Shown: positions 50,162 to 59,746 of the stretch, piece after piece | Numbering within the stretch: the first letter of the stretch is position 1 | How the letters are laid out: the number at the start of each line of letters is the position of its first letter | Assembly: GCF_030252325.1 (NCBI RefSeq) | Contig: NZ_CP126981.1 | Location: 1,364,001 to 1,428,000 of the forward strand | Direction of reading: 5' to 3' | Length of the DNA: 64,000 bases | Source of the DNA: Candidatus Mycobacterium wuenschmannii | Lineage (GTDB): Bacteria > Actinomycetota > Actinomycetes > Mycobacteriales > Mycobacteriaceae | Notes under the pieces: model-generated | Told to the model about the DNA's origin: nothing | Database searches by the model: none | Seen by the model: only the letters and a program-made list of their open reading frames with translations | Position numbers and translations under genes: made by a program

Positions 50162-50692
50162 CTACTTCTGTTCGTAGGTTGCGTGAATGACGGCGCGCGC
50201 AATCGCATGCTGAAAGAGGTTGAAGCCCAGGAAGGCTGGGCTGGCATCCTCCGGCAGGTCCAGCTTGTCCACGCCGACCGCGTGCACGGCGACGTAGTAG
50301 CGGTGCGGCCCGTGTCCGGCGGGCGGGGCCGCACCGATGTAGCGCCGCTGGCCGGCGTCGTTGACCAGGGTCAGCGCGTCACCGGGCAGGTTGCTGCCGT
50401 CGCCGGCCCCGGCGGCCAACTCGGTGACCGAGGCGGGCAGGTCGGCCACCGCCCAGTGCCAGAACCCGGAAGCCGTCGGGGCATCGGGGTCGTAAACCGT
50501 CACCGCGAAACTCTTTGTGCCGTCCGGGAATCCGGACCAGGACAGCTGCGGGCTGACGTCCTCACCGCCGGCCCCCATGATTCCGCTGACTTGGGCGTTG
50601 GTCAGCGCGGCACCGTCGGCGAACGACGACGACTCCAGCTGAAACGAGGGCAGTTGCGGCAGTGCGGCGTACGGGTCGGGCGTGGTGGTCAT
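50162..50692 (-). CDS. YbhB/YbcL-type phosphatidylethanolamine-binding protein
   Basis: The 176-residue protein has the PEBP/Raf-kinase-inhibitor-like motifs [21 protein letters not shown] (ligand-site Asp, Pro and His) and [18 protein letters not shown]. The counterpart is Rv2140c (TB18.6), which has a known structure. A role in lipid binding or signalling is suggested by family only. It lies 25 bp after the M20 peptidase gene. Confidence 0.9.
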   Translation of the reverse strand: MTTTPDPYAALPQLPSFQLESSSFADGAALTNAQVSGIMGAGGEDVSPQLSWSGFPDGTKSFAVTVYDPDAPTASGFWHWAVADLPASVTELAAGAGDGSNLPGDALTLVNDAGQRRYIGAAPPAGHGPHRYYVAVHAVGVDKLDLPEDASPAFLGFNLFQHAIARAVIHATYEQK

Positions 50693-50717
50693 GGTCGATC
50701 CCCTCTCGTGTTGTCGG

Positions 50718-52055
50718 CTAGCAATGCGTCAGAAAGTGTGCGAGCACCTCGGTGCCGAACCTCAATGCGTCGACGGGTACCCGTTCGTCGATGCCGTGGA
50801 ACAACGCCGCGAAGTCGAGTTCCGGCGGCAGCCGCAGCGGCGCGAAGCCGAAGCAGCGAATACCCAAGCGCTCGAATGCTTTTGCGTCCGTTCCGCCGGA
50901 CAGCATGTACGGCACGGTGCGAGCGTCCGGGTCGACGGCGAGCAGCGCGGCGTTCATCGCGTCGACCAACTCGCCGTCGAACGTCGTCTCGTACGACGGC
51001 AGCGTGGTGATCCACTCGCGCGTCACGTCGGGCCCGATCAGCTCGTCGACCTCGGCCTCGAAAGCCGCCAACCGCCCGGGCAGCACCCGGCAGTCGACAA
51101 TGGCCTCCGCCGTGGCCGGCACGACGTTGGTTTTGTAGCCGGCCTTGAGCATCGTGGGATTGGCGGTATCGCGCAACGTGGCCTTCAGAATGCGGGCCAT
51201 CGGGCCGAGTTTTTCGACAACGCCGTCCAGGTCGGGTGAATCGGTGTCGAACGTGAATCCGGTCTCTTCGCCGACGGCGGTCAGGAATTGCACGACGCTG
51301 TCGGTCGGCACGACGGGAAAGCGATGCCGCCCCAGCCGCGCGACCGCCTCGGCCAACGTGGTGACCGCGTTGTGGTCGTGGACCATCGACCCGTGGCCCG
51401 GCCGGCCGTGCGCGGTCAGCCGCATCCAGTGCATGCTCTTCTCGGCCGTCTCGATCAGATAGAGCCGCCGCTCGCCGCCGCCGCGTCGCGGCACGGTCAG
51501 CGAGAACCCGCCGACCTCCCCGACCGCCTCGGTGATGCCCTCGAACAGGTCGGGCCGGTTGTCCACCAGCCACTGCGACCCCCATTTGCCGCCGTTCTCT
51601 TCGTCGGCAACGAACGCGAACACCAGGTCGCGGGGCGGGACGATGCCGGCACGCCGGAAGTGGCGGGCCAGCACGATCATCATGCCGACCATGTCCTTCA
51701 TGTCGACCGCGCCGCGGCCCCAGACGTAGCCGTCCTCGATCGCGCCGGAGAACGGGTGCACGCTCCACTCGGCCGGCTCGGCGGGCACGACGTCGAGATG
51801 TCCGTGGATCAGCAGCGCGCCGCGTGAGTTGTCCGCGCCCGTCAGGCGGGCGAACACGTTGCCGCGGCCGGGGGCGCCGGATTCGAGGTACTCGACCTCG
51901 TAGCCGACTTCCTCGAGTTGCGCGGCCACCCAGCGCGCGCATTCGGCCTCGCCCCTGGTGGTTTCAAGATCGCCGGTGTTGGTGGTGTCGAACTGGATGA
52001 GCCTGCTGACCACGTCGACGACGTCGTCGGTGGGACTCTCCGCGGGCACCGTCAC
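50718..52055 (-). CDS. M20-family peptidase/deacylase (DapE2-like)
   Basis: The protein of about 445 residues has the M20 dinuclear zinc set: His in [12 protein letters not shown], the bridging Asp in [10 protein letters not shown], Glu-Glu in [11 protein letters not shown], Asp in VDCRVLP region and His in FHGIDERVP. The counterpart is Rv2141c, annotated as DapE2, but the family also hydrolyses dipeptides and acyl-amino acids, so the substrate is open. The GTG at 52055 has AAAGG five bases upstream; ATG 52073 and GTG 52061 are possible. It is 112 bp from the tRNA-Leu gene, divergent. Confidence 0.85.
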   Translation of the reverse strand: MTVPAESPTDDVVDVVSRLIQFDTTNTGDLETTRGEAECARWVAAQLEEVGYEVEYLESGAPGRGNVFARLTGADNSRGALLIHGHLDVVPAEPAEWSVHPFSGAIEDGYVWGRGAVDMKDMVGMMIVLARHFRRAGIVPPRDLVFAFVADEENGGKWGSQWLVDNRPDLFEGITEAVGEVGGFSLTVPRRGGGERRLYLIETAEKSMHWMRLTAHGRPGHGSMVHDHNAVTTLAEAVARLGRHRFPVVPTDSVVQFLTAVGEETGFTFDTDSPDLDGVVEKLGPMARILKATLRDTANPTMLKAGYKTNVVPATAEAIVDCRVLPGRLAAFEAEVDELIGPDVTREWITTLPSYETTFDGELVDAMNAALLAVDPDARTVPYMLSGGTDAKAFERLGIRCFGFAPLRLPPELDFAALFHGIDERVPVDALRFGTEVLAHFLTHC

Positions 52056-52167
52056 AGTCACCTTTCCTACCATTGCCACCGAACTTGCCGCGCGGCGCGC
52101 TGTCGCCGGGCTGGTTTGGGCGCGGGCTGCCGATCCGATAGCCTTAGCTGCCAATTCATTGGCATCG

Positions 52168-52253
52168 GTCCGAGTGGCGGAATGGCAGACGCGCTAGCTT
52201 GAGGTGCTAGTGCCCTACTAATGGGCGTGGGGGTTCAAGTCCCCCCTCGGACA
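52168..52253 (+). tRNA. leuT: tRNA-Leu (anticodon GAG)
   Basis: A complete class II tRNA of 86 nt. The acceptor stem GTCCGAG pairs with CTCGGAC, followed by discriminator A. The anticodon arm is CTAGC-TTGAGGT-GCTAG with anticodon GAG. The long variable arm contains TGCCC-TACTAAT-GGGCG, and the T arm is GGGGG-TTCAAGT-CCCCC. CCA is not encoded. It should read CUC and CUU. No duplicated 3' end was seen nearby that would mark an integrated element. Confidence 0.95.
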
Positions 52254-52610
52254 CCCAATTGAGCAGACGAAATCTGTTCTCCCTATCCCTTTACGCATCG
52301 GTGCGGTGGTGGTCAATCGTGGCCGGGCCGCAGCGCCCGGCCAGTACGGGCCCCGTGGCCACGACCGTCGCCAGCTCCGCGGCCCGGATGGTAAAGGAAT
52401 CCGCCGCCGTACACCGCGAAGTACGACAGGCTCAGCGCGGCGAACATCACGAGAAACGGGGCAAAGGCGGGGCGATGCGGGAACAGTCGCAGAAGTGGCC
52501 GGCGAAGATCGATCCGAACGCCGGCACCTGCGAGTAGGCGTAGACCGAGCGGCCGCGCACTGTCGGCGTGGGTTCCGCCGCGCTGGCCGCTGTGCCGTCA
52601 TGCTTGTTCG
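52254..52610. other. Gap after tRNA-Leu with no gene that I can support
   Basis: This 357-bp stretch has open frames on both strands, but none shows a start signal or a recognisable protein. On the minus strand two pieces in different frames (SVYAYSQVPAFGSIFAGHF and MFAALSLSYFAVYGGGFLY) read like parts of a small membrane protein separated by a stop, so a decayed gene is possible. Confidence 0.4.
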
Positions 52611-52835
52611 ATGACGAAGCGCGCGGAATACACCTACGCGTTGTACGCGGGTTCTGTCGCCGATCCCGGCGACAGCAACCCGTACGCCGGCCAGTCGCTG
52701 GTCCTCGCGAAGCTCTGGATGCGCGGCTACATGCGGATGCTGCGTGTCCGGCGCGAGACGGGGCCGGCGATGCAGAGATTCCGGCGGGCGCGCGCCGCCG
52801 AAGAACTGCGAAGGCGAAAGCCCGACACGAACTGA
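52611..52835 (+). CDS. Small basic protein, ribosome-modulation-factor-like
   Basis: This 74-residue basic protein has the pattern DPGDSNPYAGQSLVLAKLWMRGYMRML, which is like the NPY...LA..W..GY signature of ribosome modulation factor (RMF), a hibernation factor that dimerises ribosomes in stationary phase. The N-terminal MTKRAEYTYALYAG and the Arg-rich tail fit an RNA-binding protein. The match is by eye and short. The ATG at 52611 has no strong Shine-Dalgarno sequence. It is 68 bp upstream of the phosphoribosyltransferase gene. Confidence 0.6.
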   Translation: MTKRAEYTYALYAGSVADPGDSNPYAGQSLVLAKLWMRGYMRMLRVRRETGPAMQRFRRARAAEELRRRKPDTN

Positions 52836-52903
52836 ACCGTCGAAGACCGGTGACGAGGCGCCGAACGGCGACGGCGCGAGCTACGTGGGTTCAGACTCGA
52901 AGC

Positions 52904-53560
52904 ATGGACCGTCCCCCTCCGCGCGCATACCGCGACCGCAAGGAAGCCGGGCGCGCGCTCGCCGCGAAACTCGACGCCTACCGCGGCACGCCCGGATTGT
53001 TGGTGCTGGGTTTGGCCCGCGGCGGGGTGCCGGTCGGCTGGGAGATCGCCGCCGCGCTCGGGGCGGAACTGGACGTGTTCCTGGTGCGCAAGCTCGGTGT
53101 GCCGCGATGGCCGGAGTTGGCGATGGGGGCACTGGCCAGCGGCGGCGGTGTCGTGATGAATCACCGGGTGGTGTCGAGTCTGCAGATCGACGACGAGCAA
53201 GTGCGCGGCGTTGTCGAACGCGAGACCGCTGAGCTGCGCCGCCGCGAACATCTCTACCGCGGTGACCGCCCGCCGGCTGATCCCCGGGGTCGGATCGTCA
53301 TCGTCGTCGACGATGGGATCGCCACCGGCGCAAGCATTCTGGTGGCGGTTCGCGCTCTGCGGGCCGGCGGACCCACGGCAGTCGTCGTCGCCGTGCCGGT
53401 GGGTCCGAAGTCGGTCTGCCAACAAGTGGCCGACGAGGCTGACGCCGTGGTGTGCGCCATGATGCCCGACGATTTCGAGGCCGTCGGCCAGGTGTTCGTC
53501 GACTTCCATCAGGTCAGCGATGACGAGGTGCGAGAACTGCTCGTTTCGCCGACCGTCTGA
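52904..53560 (+). CDS. Phosphoribosyltransferase-domain protein
   Basis: The 218-residue protein has the type I PRTase PRPP loop IVVDDGIATGASILVAVRAL and the N-terminal LGLARGGVPVGWEIAAALGAELDVFLVRKLGVP found in DosR-regulon PRTase proteins such as Rv0571c and in Rv2143. The base or substrate it uses is unknown. The longer frame upstream overlaps the RMF-like gene, so the ATG at 52904 is used. Its last 52 bp overlap the end of the large P-type ATPase gene on the opposite strand. Confidence 0.85.
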   Translation: MDRPPPRAYRDRKEAGRALAAKLDAYRGTPGLLVLGLARGGVPVGWEIAAALGAELDVFLVRKLGVPRWPELAMGALASGGGVVMNHRVVSSLQIDDEQVRGVVERETAELRRREHLYRGDRPPADPRGRIVIVVDDGIATGASILVAVRALRAGGPTAVVVAVPVGPKSVCQQVADEADAVVCAMMPDDFEAVGQVFVDFHQVSDDEVRELLVSPTV

Positions 53561-56500
53561 CGCCCCACCAACGCTGCTGCGGTGATCGCGGCACCGGCCG
53601 GTCCGAGCGCCTGCGCCCAGCCGACGGGACCCAACGGGGTGCACCCGAACAGCTGACTAATCCCCGGGGTGCTGATCAACGCTGCCAGCACCGCCAGCGA
53701 GCCACCCGCGGTGAGCACCACCATGGGGGCGCGTGACTCCAGGAGCGTCTGACCGAGTTGGGTCGTGACCAACGCGACGAGGGCGACGGTGGATGCCCGC
53801 CGCGGAAGCCCGGTGGCCCTGGCCAGCAGCCAGGCCGCCGTCGTCGCGCTGGCCGTCACGGTTCCTCGGACCGCCACGGCGCGCATCAGCGCACGCTCGT
53901 CGGGTCCGTGGCCCCGGAACGGCATCGCATGACTGGGTCGGCTGATCGCCAGCGCGGTCGCGGGTAGCGCATCGGTGACGATGTTGACCAGCAAAAGCTG
54001 GCGGGTGTTCAGCGGAGCCTGACCTGTCAGTGCGCTGCCGATGATGGCGAAGACCGCCCCACTGGCGTTGCCACCCAGCAGCACCGCCACCGCCGATTGC
54101 ACCCGCTGCCACAACTCGTTGCCTTCGTCGAGCGCGTCCAGAAGAGACTCGATTCGACCGTCGAGCAGTACGACGTCCGCGGCGGTGTGCGCGGCGTCGC
54201 TGCCGTGCGCCACGACACCGATACCGACGGTGGCGGCCCGGATCGCGGCTGCGTCGTTGGCGCCGTCGCCGACCATGGCGCACACCCTCCCGGTGCGCTC
54301 GAGCATCTGGACGACCTGCACCTTGTTCGCCGGCGACATCCGGGCGAACACGACGCGCTCGGCGACGGCGGTTTCCTGTTCGGCGCGGGACAGCATCGCC
54401 CACTGCGCGCCGGTGATGACCTGGTTCGCGGTGACCGGTACACCCATCTTGCCGGCGATCGCGGCGGCGGTCACCGGGTGGTCACCGGTGATCAGCCGCA
54501 TCGGGATGGCGCGCCGCTGCAATTCGGCCAGCAGGTCCGCTGCTCCGGCGCGCGGTGTGTCGGACAGGCCGAGCAGGCCGACCAGGGTGAGGCCGCTGGT
54601 GCACAGATCCGCGATTGCTTCACCGCGGTCACCGTCCGCGGAGAGCGCGTGCAACTGATGCGGGTCGAGTCGGCGGCGGGCCACCGCCAGCACCCGCAAA
54701 CCGTCCTCGGCCAGCTGTTCGACCAATCGGTGGACGCCGTCCGGGACGTCGTCGCACGCGGCCATGACGACCTCCGGAGCGCCCTTGAGGCTCAGCTCGG
54801 TACCGGTGAGCGACGCGGCGAACGGTCGCCCGGAGCGGAACGGCAGGTGGATGTCGGCCTGACTTCGCGAGCCGACGACGTCAAGGGCCGCTTGGGCGAC
54901 GGCGGCGTCGGTGGCGTGGGCGTGGCCCTGGCCCTTCGGCGCAGGCGTGGCGTTGCCGGCGCAGCGCAGCACCTCGTCGCGTGACCCCCCGGGCACCGGT
55001 TCAATCTGCGTCACCTGCAACCGGTTTTCGCTCAGCGTCCCGGTCTTGTCGAAACACACCACGTCGACCCGGCCCAGAGCCTCGACCGAACGCGGAACCC
55101 TGACCAGCACACCGGTTTTGGTCAACCGCTGCGCTGACGCGTGCTGCGCCAGGGTCGCGACCACCGGCATGCCCTCGGGGATCGCCGCGACGGCGACCGA
55201 CACCGCATTGCCGACAGCTCGTTGCAGCGGAGTCCCGCGCAGCACGCCGAACGCGGCGACCACGGCACCGGCGGCCATGCTCAGCGGCCAAGCGCGATTG
55301 GTGATCTGGGCGAGTTGGTGACCCAGCCCGATGTCCTCGTGCCCGCTGGTGACCAGGTCGGCGGCGCGGCGCACCTCGGTGTCCGGCCCGACCGCGGTCA
55401 CCAGCGCGGAGGCGATGCCGGTCACCACGGTCGTCCCGGCGAAGACCATGCAGCGACGTTCGGCGATGTCGGCGAACGGAGTGGCGGCCGTCTGCTTGGC
55501 CACCGGCAGCGACTCACCGGTCAGCGAGGCCTCGTCGATTTCCAGCTCCGTCTGCTCGACAAGGCGGGCGTCGGCCGGCACCACGTCGTTGGGTCCGATG
55601 TCGATCACATCGCCGGGCCGCAAGTCTTCGGCCCGCACCTTGGCGCGTTCCCGCGTCCCGTCGGCGCGCACCGTCACCCGCCAGGCGGGCGGATTCTGTT
55701 CGGCGAGAAGCGAATTGAGCCTTCGCTCGGCTTGTAGCCGCTGCCCGGCGGCGAGCATCGCGTTCGCGGTCAGCACCGTACCGAAGAGCAGCGCATCCAC
55801 CGGCGAGCCCAGTATCGCGCTGGCCGCAGCACCCAGCCCCATCAACGGCGTGAGCGGGTCGGACAACTCCTCGCGCACGGCGCCGACGAACTGCGAGATT
55901 ACGTGCGGCTCTTCGCTGTTCGCACCACCCGTTTCCGTGTCGACCTCGTGGGACGCCAGGGTCGCGCGGACCTGGTCGACCGACATCGCGTGCCATTCGT
56001 CGACCGGGGCCGGTCGCGGCACCGCGGCGTTGATCACGTTTCGGGCCGACCGGAATCCCAGCAGGACGCCCAGCGCGGCACCGGCGGTGACCGGCTCGGG
56101 GCCTTGACCGCGGACGGTGGGAATGAGCAGCAACGCACCCAGGGCCGACGCGCCGACCGAAATCGCGACGCCCTGGCGGCTGACGGCTTTGGCGGCCGAG
56201 AGCGCGTGCAGTATCCGCCACGCCCCGGCCAGATCCTCCACCACAAGATCCGCCCACCTCGTCAGCGCGGCACCGGCTTCACTGTCACCGCGGGGCCACA
56301 CGCCCAGCGTGACATCGGCTGACGCGAGCGCCTGCGCCCCGGACGCGGACACCACCGCCACGGCGCGGCCGTCACCCTGATGGGACTTCAGCGCGTCGGC
56401 CAGCGCGTCATCGATAGAATCGGTTGAAAGCGGCGCGATCTCGTCGAACGCCGGACGCAGCGCACCCAGACTGACCGGGTCGTCGACGGTCACCACCTGC

Positions 56501-57585
56501 ACGTCGGCCCGCTGCGGTTCGGCCACCAGAGCGACCGCCAGCGGATGCGGGGCCGGCTCGAACAATGCCTCCGTGCCGCCGGCGCGACGGCCGCGCTGAC
56601 CGGGAACCGGATGCCAGCCGGGCTTGAGGCCGCCGTCGGACAACATGGCCTGGGCGCGGTTCCAGGTCTCCAGGTCGCTCTCGCCGGTGCCGCGCACACC
56701 CGCGAGGCGTAACCGGTCGCCGCGCAGCACCCGCGGATCGACGATCACGACGTCGACGGCCTCCAGTCGGCGCAGGCTGTCGGGCTGCAGCGGCAAGACC
56801 GCGTGGCGGCGGGCCAACCCGCGGCCAAGCGTCGCTGAGAATGCCTCGCGCGCGGTTCGGGACGGCTTGGGCGCCGCGACGAGAGCTGCGTTGCCGGCCA
56901 GGTTGAGATCGCGGCCGAGCGCTGCAATCACCGCGGCACCGATTCCCTGTATCCAGGCGCTGCGCCGGGCGTGGCGTCCTGCCTCCGAGGACGATCGCAG
57001 GTCCCGACGCGCCGCCCCGATCGTGTCGTCGTGGCCGGCCGTGACGCCGATGAGCTGGTCCAGTTCGGGTTCGCGCCGATACCACGCGCCCGCTCCGGCC
57101 CGGGCTTCGCCGAGTCTAAAGACTCCTAACGCGAGATCGACCGCCAGGGATGCCGGCGCCATCGCGATCGTGTGGGCGGTGGCGTTGGCGAGCCCCAACA
57201 CGGTCTCCGCCCCGGCGATGCCGATGCGGTCCGCCAGGACGCGACGCAACCTTGGTTGGTAGTCGACGATCGCAACGGCGGCCTCCACGCTGCTGGGCAG
57301 GCTCGGCAGCCGGAGCGTGCGGCCGGCCAAGGCCAGCCCGAATCCGGCCGCGTTCGCGGCCACGACCACCGCCGTACCGGCGAACAACAACCCGTCACCG
57401 GGTCGGCCGGGCGAGCGCACCGGTCGGTCGGAAGCATCGGCTCCCGCTCGGTTGTCCCCACCGGTGCGGCCGCCACCGCTCAATGTTGACGCTGCCGACC
57501 CCACAAGCCGCGCCGATTCCTCGGCCAGCGCCGTCGTAGTGCCTACGCACATAGCCGCAAAGCGCAGCGGCTGAGTAGCTTTCAC
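53509..57585 (-). CDS. Large cation-transporting P-type ATPase (CtpI/CtpH type)
   Basis: This 1358-residue ATPase has the actuator motif LTGESLPVAKQT, PEGMPVV in transmembrane helix 4, phosphorylation site CFDKTGTLSENRL (Asp near 846), nucleotide motif SLKGAPEVV, and hinge MVGDGANDAAAI. A first half of about 600 residues with its own hydrophobic helices and a degenerate ATPase-like region is the mark of the mycobacterial CtpI/CtpH group. The transported ion is unknown; no heavy-metal CPC motif is present. GTG at 57585 has AGGAG seven bases upstream. It is shorter than M. tuberculosis CtpI. Confidence 0.85.
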   Translation of the reverse strand: MKATQPLRFAAMCVGTTTALAEESARLVGSAASTLSGGGRTGGDNRAGADASDRPVRSPGRPGDGLLFAGTAVVVAANAAGFGLALAGRTLRLPSLPSSVEAAVAIVDYQPRLRRVLADRIGIAGAETVLGLANATAHTIAMAPASLAVDLALGVFRLGEARAGAGAWYRREPELDQLIGVTAGHDDTIGAARRDLRSSSEAGRHARRSAWIQGIGAAVIAALGRDLNLAGNAALVAAPKPSRTAREAFSATLGRGLARRHAVLPLQPDSLRRLEAVDVVIVDPRVLRGDRLRLAGVRGTGESDLETWNRAQAMLSDGGLKPGWHPVPGQRGRRAGGTEALFEPAPHPLAVALVAEPQRADVQVVTVDDPVSLGALRPAFDEIAPLSTDSIDDALADALKSHQGDGRAVAVVSASGAQALASADVTLGVWPRGDSEAGAALTRWADLVVEDLAGAWRILHALSAAKAVSRQGVAISVGASALGALLLIPTVRGQGPEPVTAGAALGVLLGFRSARNVINAAVPRPAPVDEWHAMSVDQVRATLASHEVDTETGGANSEEPHVISQFVGAVREELSDPLTPLMGLGAAASAILGSPVDALLFGTVLTANAMLAAGQRLQAERRLNSLLAEQNPPAWRVTVRADGTRERAKVRAEDLRPGDVIDIGPNDVVPADARLVEQTELEIDEASLTGESLPVAKQTAATPFADIAERRCMVFAGTTVVTGIASALVTAVGPDTEVRRAADLVTSGHEDIGLGHQLAQITNRAWPLSMAAGAVVAAFGVLRGTPLQRAVGNAVSVAVAAIPEGMPVVATLAQHASAQRLTKTGVLVRVPRSVEALGRVDVVCFDKTGTLSENRLQVTQIEPVPGGSRDEVLRCAGNATPAPKGQGHAHATDAAVAQAALDVVGSRSQADIHLPFRSGRPFAASLTGTELSLKGAPEVVMAACDDVPDGVHRLVEQLAEDGLRVLAVARRRLDPHQLHALSADGDRGEAIADLCTSGLTLVGLLGLSDTPRAGAADLLAELQRRAIPMRLITGDHPVTAAAIAGKMGVPVTANQVITGAQWAMLSRAEQETAVAERVVFARMSPANKVQVVQMLERTGRVCAMVGDGANDAAAIRAATVGIGVVAHGSDAAHTAADVVLLDGRIESLLDALDEGNELWQRVQSAVAVLLGGNASGAVFAIIGSALTGQAPLNTRQLLLVNIVTDALPATALAISRPSHAMPFRGHGPDERALMRAVAVRGTVTASATTAAWLLARATGLPRRASTVALVALVTTQLGQTLLESRAPMVVLTAGGSLAVLAALISTPGISQLFGCTPLGPVGWAQALGPAGAAITAAALVGRQTVGETSSSRTSSSLT

Positions 57586-57614
57586 GGTCGGTCTCCTGTC
57601 ACCCCGGTGGGTGC

Positions 57615-57645
57615 CGACCGAATGGGACGCGGGGGCATTCGGTCG
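57615..57645. promoter_or_regulatory. 10-bp inverted repeat upstream of the P-type ATPase
   Basis: CGACCGAATG and CATTCGGTCG form a perfect 10-bp inverted repeat separated by 11 bases, ending about 30 bp before the GTG start. It may be an operator for a metal-responsive repressor, or an RNA hairpin in the leader. A second, shorter inverted repeat, GGTGGG-ATCAA-CCCACC, lies at 57703-57719. The rest of the 302-bp gap shows nothing I can assign. Confidence 0.5.
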
Positions 57646-57887
57646 ACACGATGTCTTCCGAAGGTCTCGCTCGCCGGATGCCGAGGCTCCGGTGGATGAC
57701 CGGGTGGGATCAACCCACCGCGTATGACGACCATCCGCATGCACCACGTCTCCGTGGCTACATGGAACTACTCCCCTTCGCGCGACCGACAATAGCGACC
57801 GTTGCCGACTGCCAGCAACCCGTCAGGAACGCACCCGCATCCGTGGTCTTTGCCGGCGTCGCAGCCAGCCGATAGGGGGTTACCGCT

Positions 57888-58199
57888 CTAGCGTGTGTTG
57901 TGGTCGTCGCTGACGCTGCCTTCTGAATCAGACTGAGCGCCAACGTCTTCGGAGTCTTCGATGCTGTCCGCCGGGTAGTCGGCGACGTCGCCGTCGTGGG
58001 CGCCGGCCGCCGGATCGGCGTCCTGACGCGCCGGACCGCCGCGGCGTTGCCGTTCCTGCAGCGCGTCGACGATCAGCAGCACCACGCCGAGGACGCTGGC
58101 CCCGATGCAGACCCAGGCGACCAACTCATTGCTGGTAATGACCGCGAAGACGAGCGCGGCAAGACCGATCACCGCTAGTACCAGCGAGACAATCAGCAC
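57888..58199 (-). CDS. Small membrane protein (Rv2144c-like)
   Basis: This 103-residue protein has two transmembrane helices (LIVSLVLAVIGLAALVFAVITSNELVAWVCIGASVLGVVLLIVDAL, described by its span of about residues 2-47) and an acidic, disordered tail (about 50-103). It is a conserved mycobacterial protein next to wag31; function is unknown. The start lies 78 bp after the wag31 stop on the same strand, so it may be co-transcribed. Confidence 0.8.
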   Translation of the reverse strand: MLIVSLVLAVIGLAALVFAVITSNELVAWVCIGASVLGVVLLIVDALQERQRRGGPARQDADPAAGAHDGDVADYPADSIEDSEDVGAQSDSEGSVSDDHNTR

Positions 58200-58277
58200 C
58201 GGTTAACCTCCAGCCGACGGGGCGACACTGCCAACTGTGCAGGATAGCGACAGTTGGCGCCAGTGTCGCCGACCGAC

Positions 58278-59096
58278 CTAGTTGTTACCGCGATTGAACT
58301 GGTTGAATCCCGCCGAGTCGTTGGTCGCGCTGGAATCCACCGGCGCCGCCGAACCGCGCTGGCCCAGCTCCTCGAGCTGCGATTCCAGGTAGGTCTTGAG
58401 CCGGGTGCGGTATTCGCGCTCAAAGGTGCGCAGTTGCTCGAGGCGGCCTTCCAGCACAGTCCGCTGCTGGTTGATCGTGCCCATGATCTCGGAGTGCTTG
58501 CGCTCGGCATCGGCCTGCAGTGCGTCGGCCTTCTCCTGCGCCTGACGCAGTTGGGTCTCGGACCGGGTCTGCGCGTCCGACAGCAGGGAGTCGGCACGCT
58601 GGCGCGCCTCGGAAACCGTGGTCTCGGCCTCGCGGCGAGCGTCGCCGACGATCTGGTCGGCGTTCGCCCGGGCGTCGGAGAGCAACTTGTCCGACTCGGA
58701 CTGCGCCTGGCTGGTCAAGCGGTCCGCGGTGTCCTGCGCCAGGCTGAGCACACGGGCGGCCTTGATGGCGGCCTCTTCGCCCAGGGGCTGAGAGGCGACC
58801 GGGGCCGCGACGGGCGCGGGCTGCGGCGTCGGCTTGACCGGCTCGGGCTCGGGCTCGTACACCGGAATCGTTTGCGTGGCTTGCACACTGGCTCCCCCGC
58901 CAGCCCGTGCTCCGGCCAATTCCTGGTCCAATTCGGACACCCGCTGACGCAGGTCCGAGTTCTCCTCGATGAGGCGGGTCAGCTCGTTCTCGACCAGATC
59001 GAGGAAGGCATCGACCTCGTCCTCGTTGTAACCACGCTTGCCGATCGGCGGCTTGCTGAACGCCACATTGTGGACGTCTGCGGGTGTCAGCGGCAT
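58278..59096 (-). CDS. wag31: Polar growth protein Wag31 (DivIVA)
   Basis: The 272-residue coiled-coil protein gathers at cell poles and directs peptidoglycan insertion. [37 protein letters not shown] is the DivIVA membrane-curvature domain; a Pro/Val/Ala linker (about 85-115) separates it from a long C-terminal coiled coil rich in Ala, Glu and Arg, ending at FNQFNRGNN. The PknA phospho-Thr site region ([17 protein letters not shown]) is visible. It is slightly longer than M. tuberculosis Wag31 (Rv2145c). Confidence 0.95.
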   Translation of the reverse strand: MPLTPADVHNVAFSKPPIGKRGYNEDEVDAFLDLVENELTRLIEENSDLRQRVSELDQELAGARAGGGASVQATQTIPVYEPEPEPVKPTPQPAPVAAPVASQPLGEEAAIKAARVLSLAQDTADRLTSQAQSESDKLLSDARANADQIVGDARREAETTVSEARQRADSLLSDAQTRSETQLRQAQEKADALQADAERKHSEIMGTINQQRTVLEGRLEQLRTFEREYRTRLKTYLESQLEELGQRGSAAPVDSSATNDSAGFNQFNRGNN

Positions 59097-59136
59097 TCTT
59101 AGCCCCCTTGAGTGTGGACGGTTAACCGACCAGGAA

Positions 59137-59142
59137 AGTGTA
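59137..59142 (-). promoter_or_regulatory. Possible wag31 -10 element
   Basis: TACACT on the minus strand fits TANNNT and lies about 40 bp before the wag31 start in a 250-bp gap free of genes. The same gap holds an AT-rich patch with TCGGTC-N9-GACCGA (about 59218-59238). The assignment is by pattern only. Confidence 0.35.
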
Positions 59143-59323
59143 GTTCGGGATCAACGCTGTCGTAGCCATGGTGCAACTGCCGCCCATCCTGTCACACCAG
59201 ACCCGCCGGTTGCCGAATCGGTCAATAAATAAGACCGAATTTCAAAGATTAAGAGGTAACAAAACGGCCCGGTACGTGACCTTTATCGGTGAGCCAGCAA
59301 ACTCCCGCGGGCGGTAATTCGCG

Positions 59324-59336
59324 CGGCCGAAGGCCG
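59324..59336 (-). terminator. Possible terminator after yggT
   Basis: CGGCC-TTC-GGCCG on the minus strand is a 5-bp GC-rich hairpin beginning 10 bp past the yggT stop, without a T run. It could end the ftsZ-yggS-sepF-yggT transcript. Confidence 0.3.
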
Positions 59337-59346
59337 GTGGTTGGCG

Positions 59347-59640
59347 TTAGGGACCCGCGTGGTCGAACGCCATGGTCATGCCGATGAACGCGACCAGCAG
59401 CAGCACCATGATCGAAAGGTCGAACCGCACGGCACCAACGGTGAGCTGCGGTATCAGCCGTCGCAGCAGGTTCACCGGCGGATCGGTGATCGAGAGGATG
59501 ACCTCCAGGATCACCACGGTCACGCCTTTGGGGTGCCAGTCCCGGCTGAAGGAACGGACGAACTCGATCACCACGCGCGCGATCAGCAGGAGCCAGAAAA
59601 CGAACAGCGCAATCCCGATGAGGTAGATGAACAGCTTCAA
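59347..59640 (-). CDS. YggT-family membrane protein
   Basis: The 97-residue protein has two membrane helices (FIYLIGIALFVFWLLLIARVVIEF and LSIMVLLLVAFIGMTMAF) and the YggT motif ITDPPVNLLRRLIPQL between them. YggT proteins lie between sepF and divIVA in many actinobacteria and cyanobacteria and are linked to division or envelope function. The counterpart is Rv2146c. It is 106 bp after sepF. Confidence 0.9.
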   Translation of the reverse strand: MKLFIYLIGIALFVFWLLLIARVVIEFVRSFSRDWHPKGVTVVILEVILSITDPPVNLLRRLIPQLTVGAVRFDLSIMVLLLVAFIGMTMAFDHAGP

Positions 59641-59746
59641 CGAGCGCCCGACCTTAGTAATGAAGATGTGACCATGCCAACTGCCCAGGCTGCATTCCAG
59701 CAGGGCAAAGTCAGCCTACCGGCTCGCCTCTGGATGCGCCTTACGG

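Noticed and set aside
52218..52601. 127-codon minus-strand frame overlapping tRNA-Leu
   Set aside because: It covers part of the tRNA gene and reads as Arg/Pro-rich sequence without recognisable features.
52168..52610. tRNA-Leu as the attachment site of an integrated element
   Set aside because: No integrase and no duplicated tRNA 3' end were found downstream in the window.
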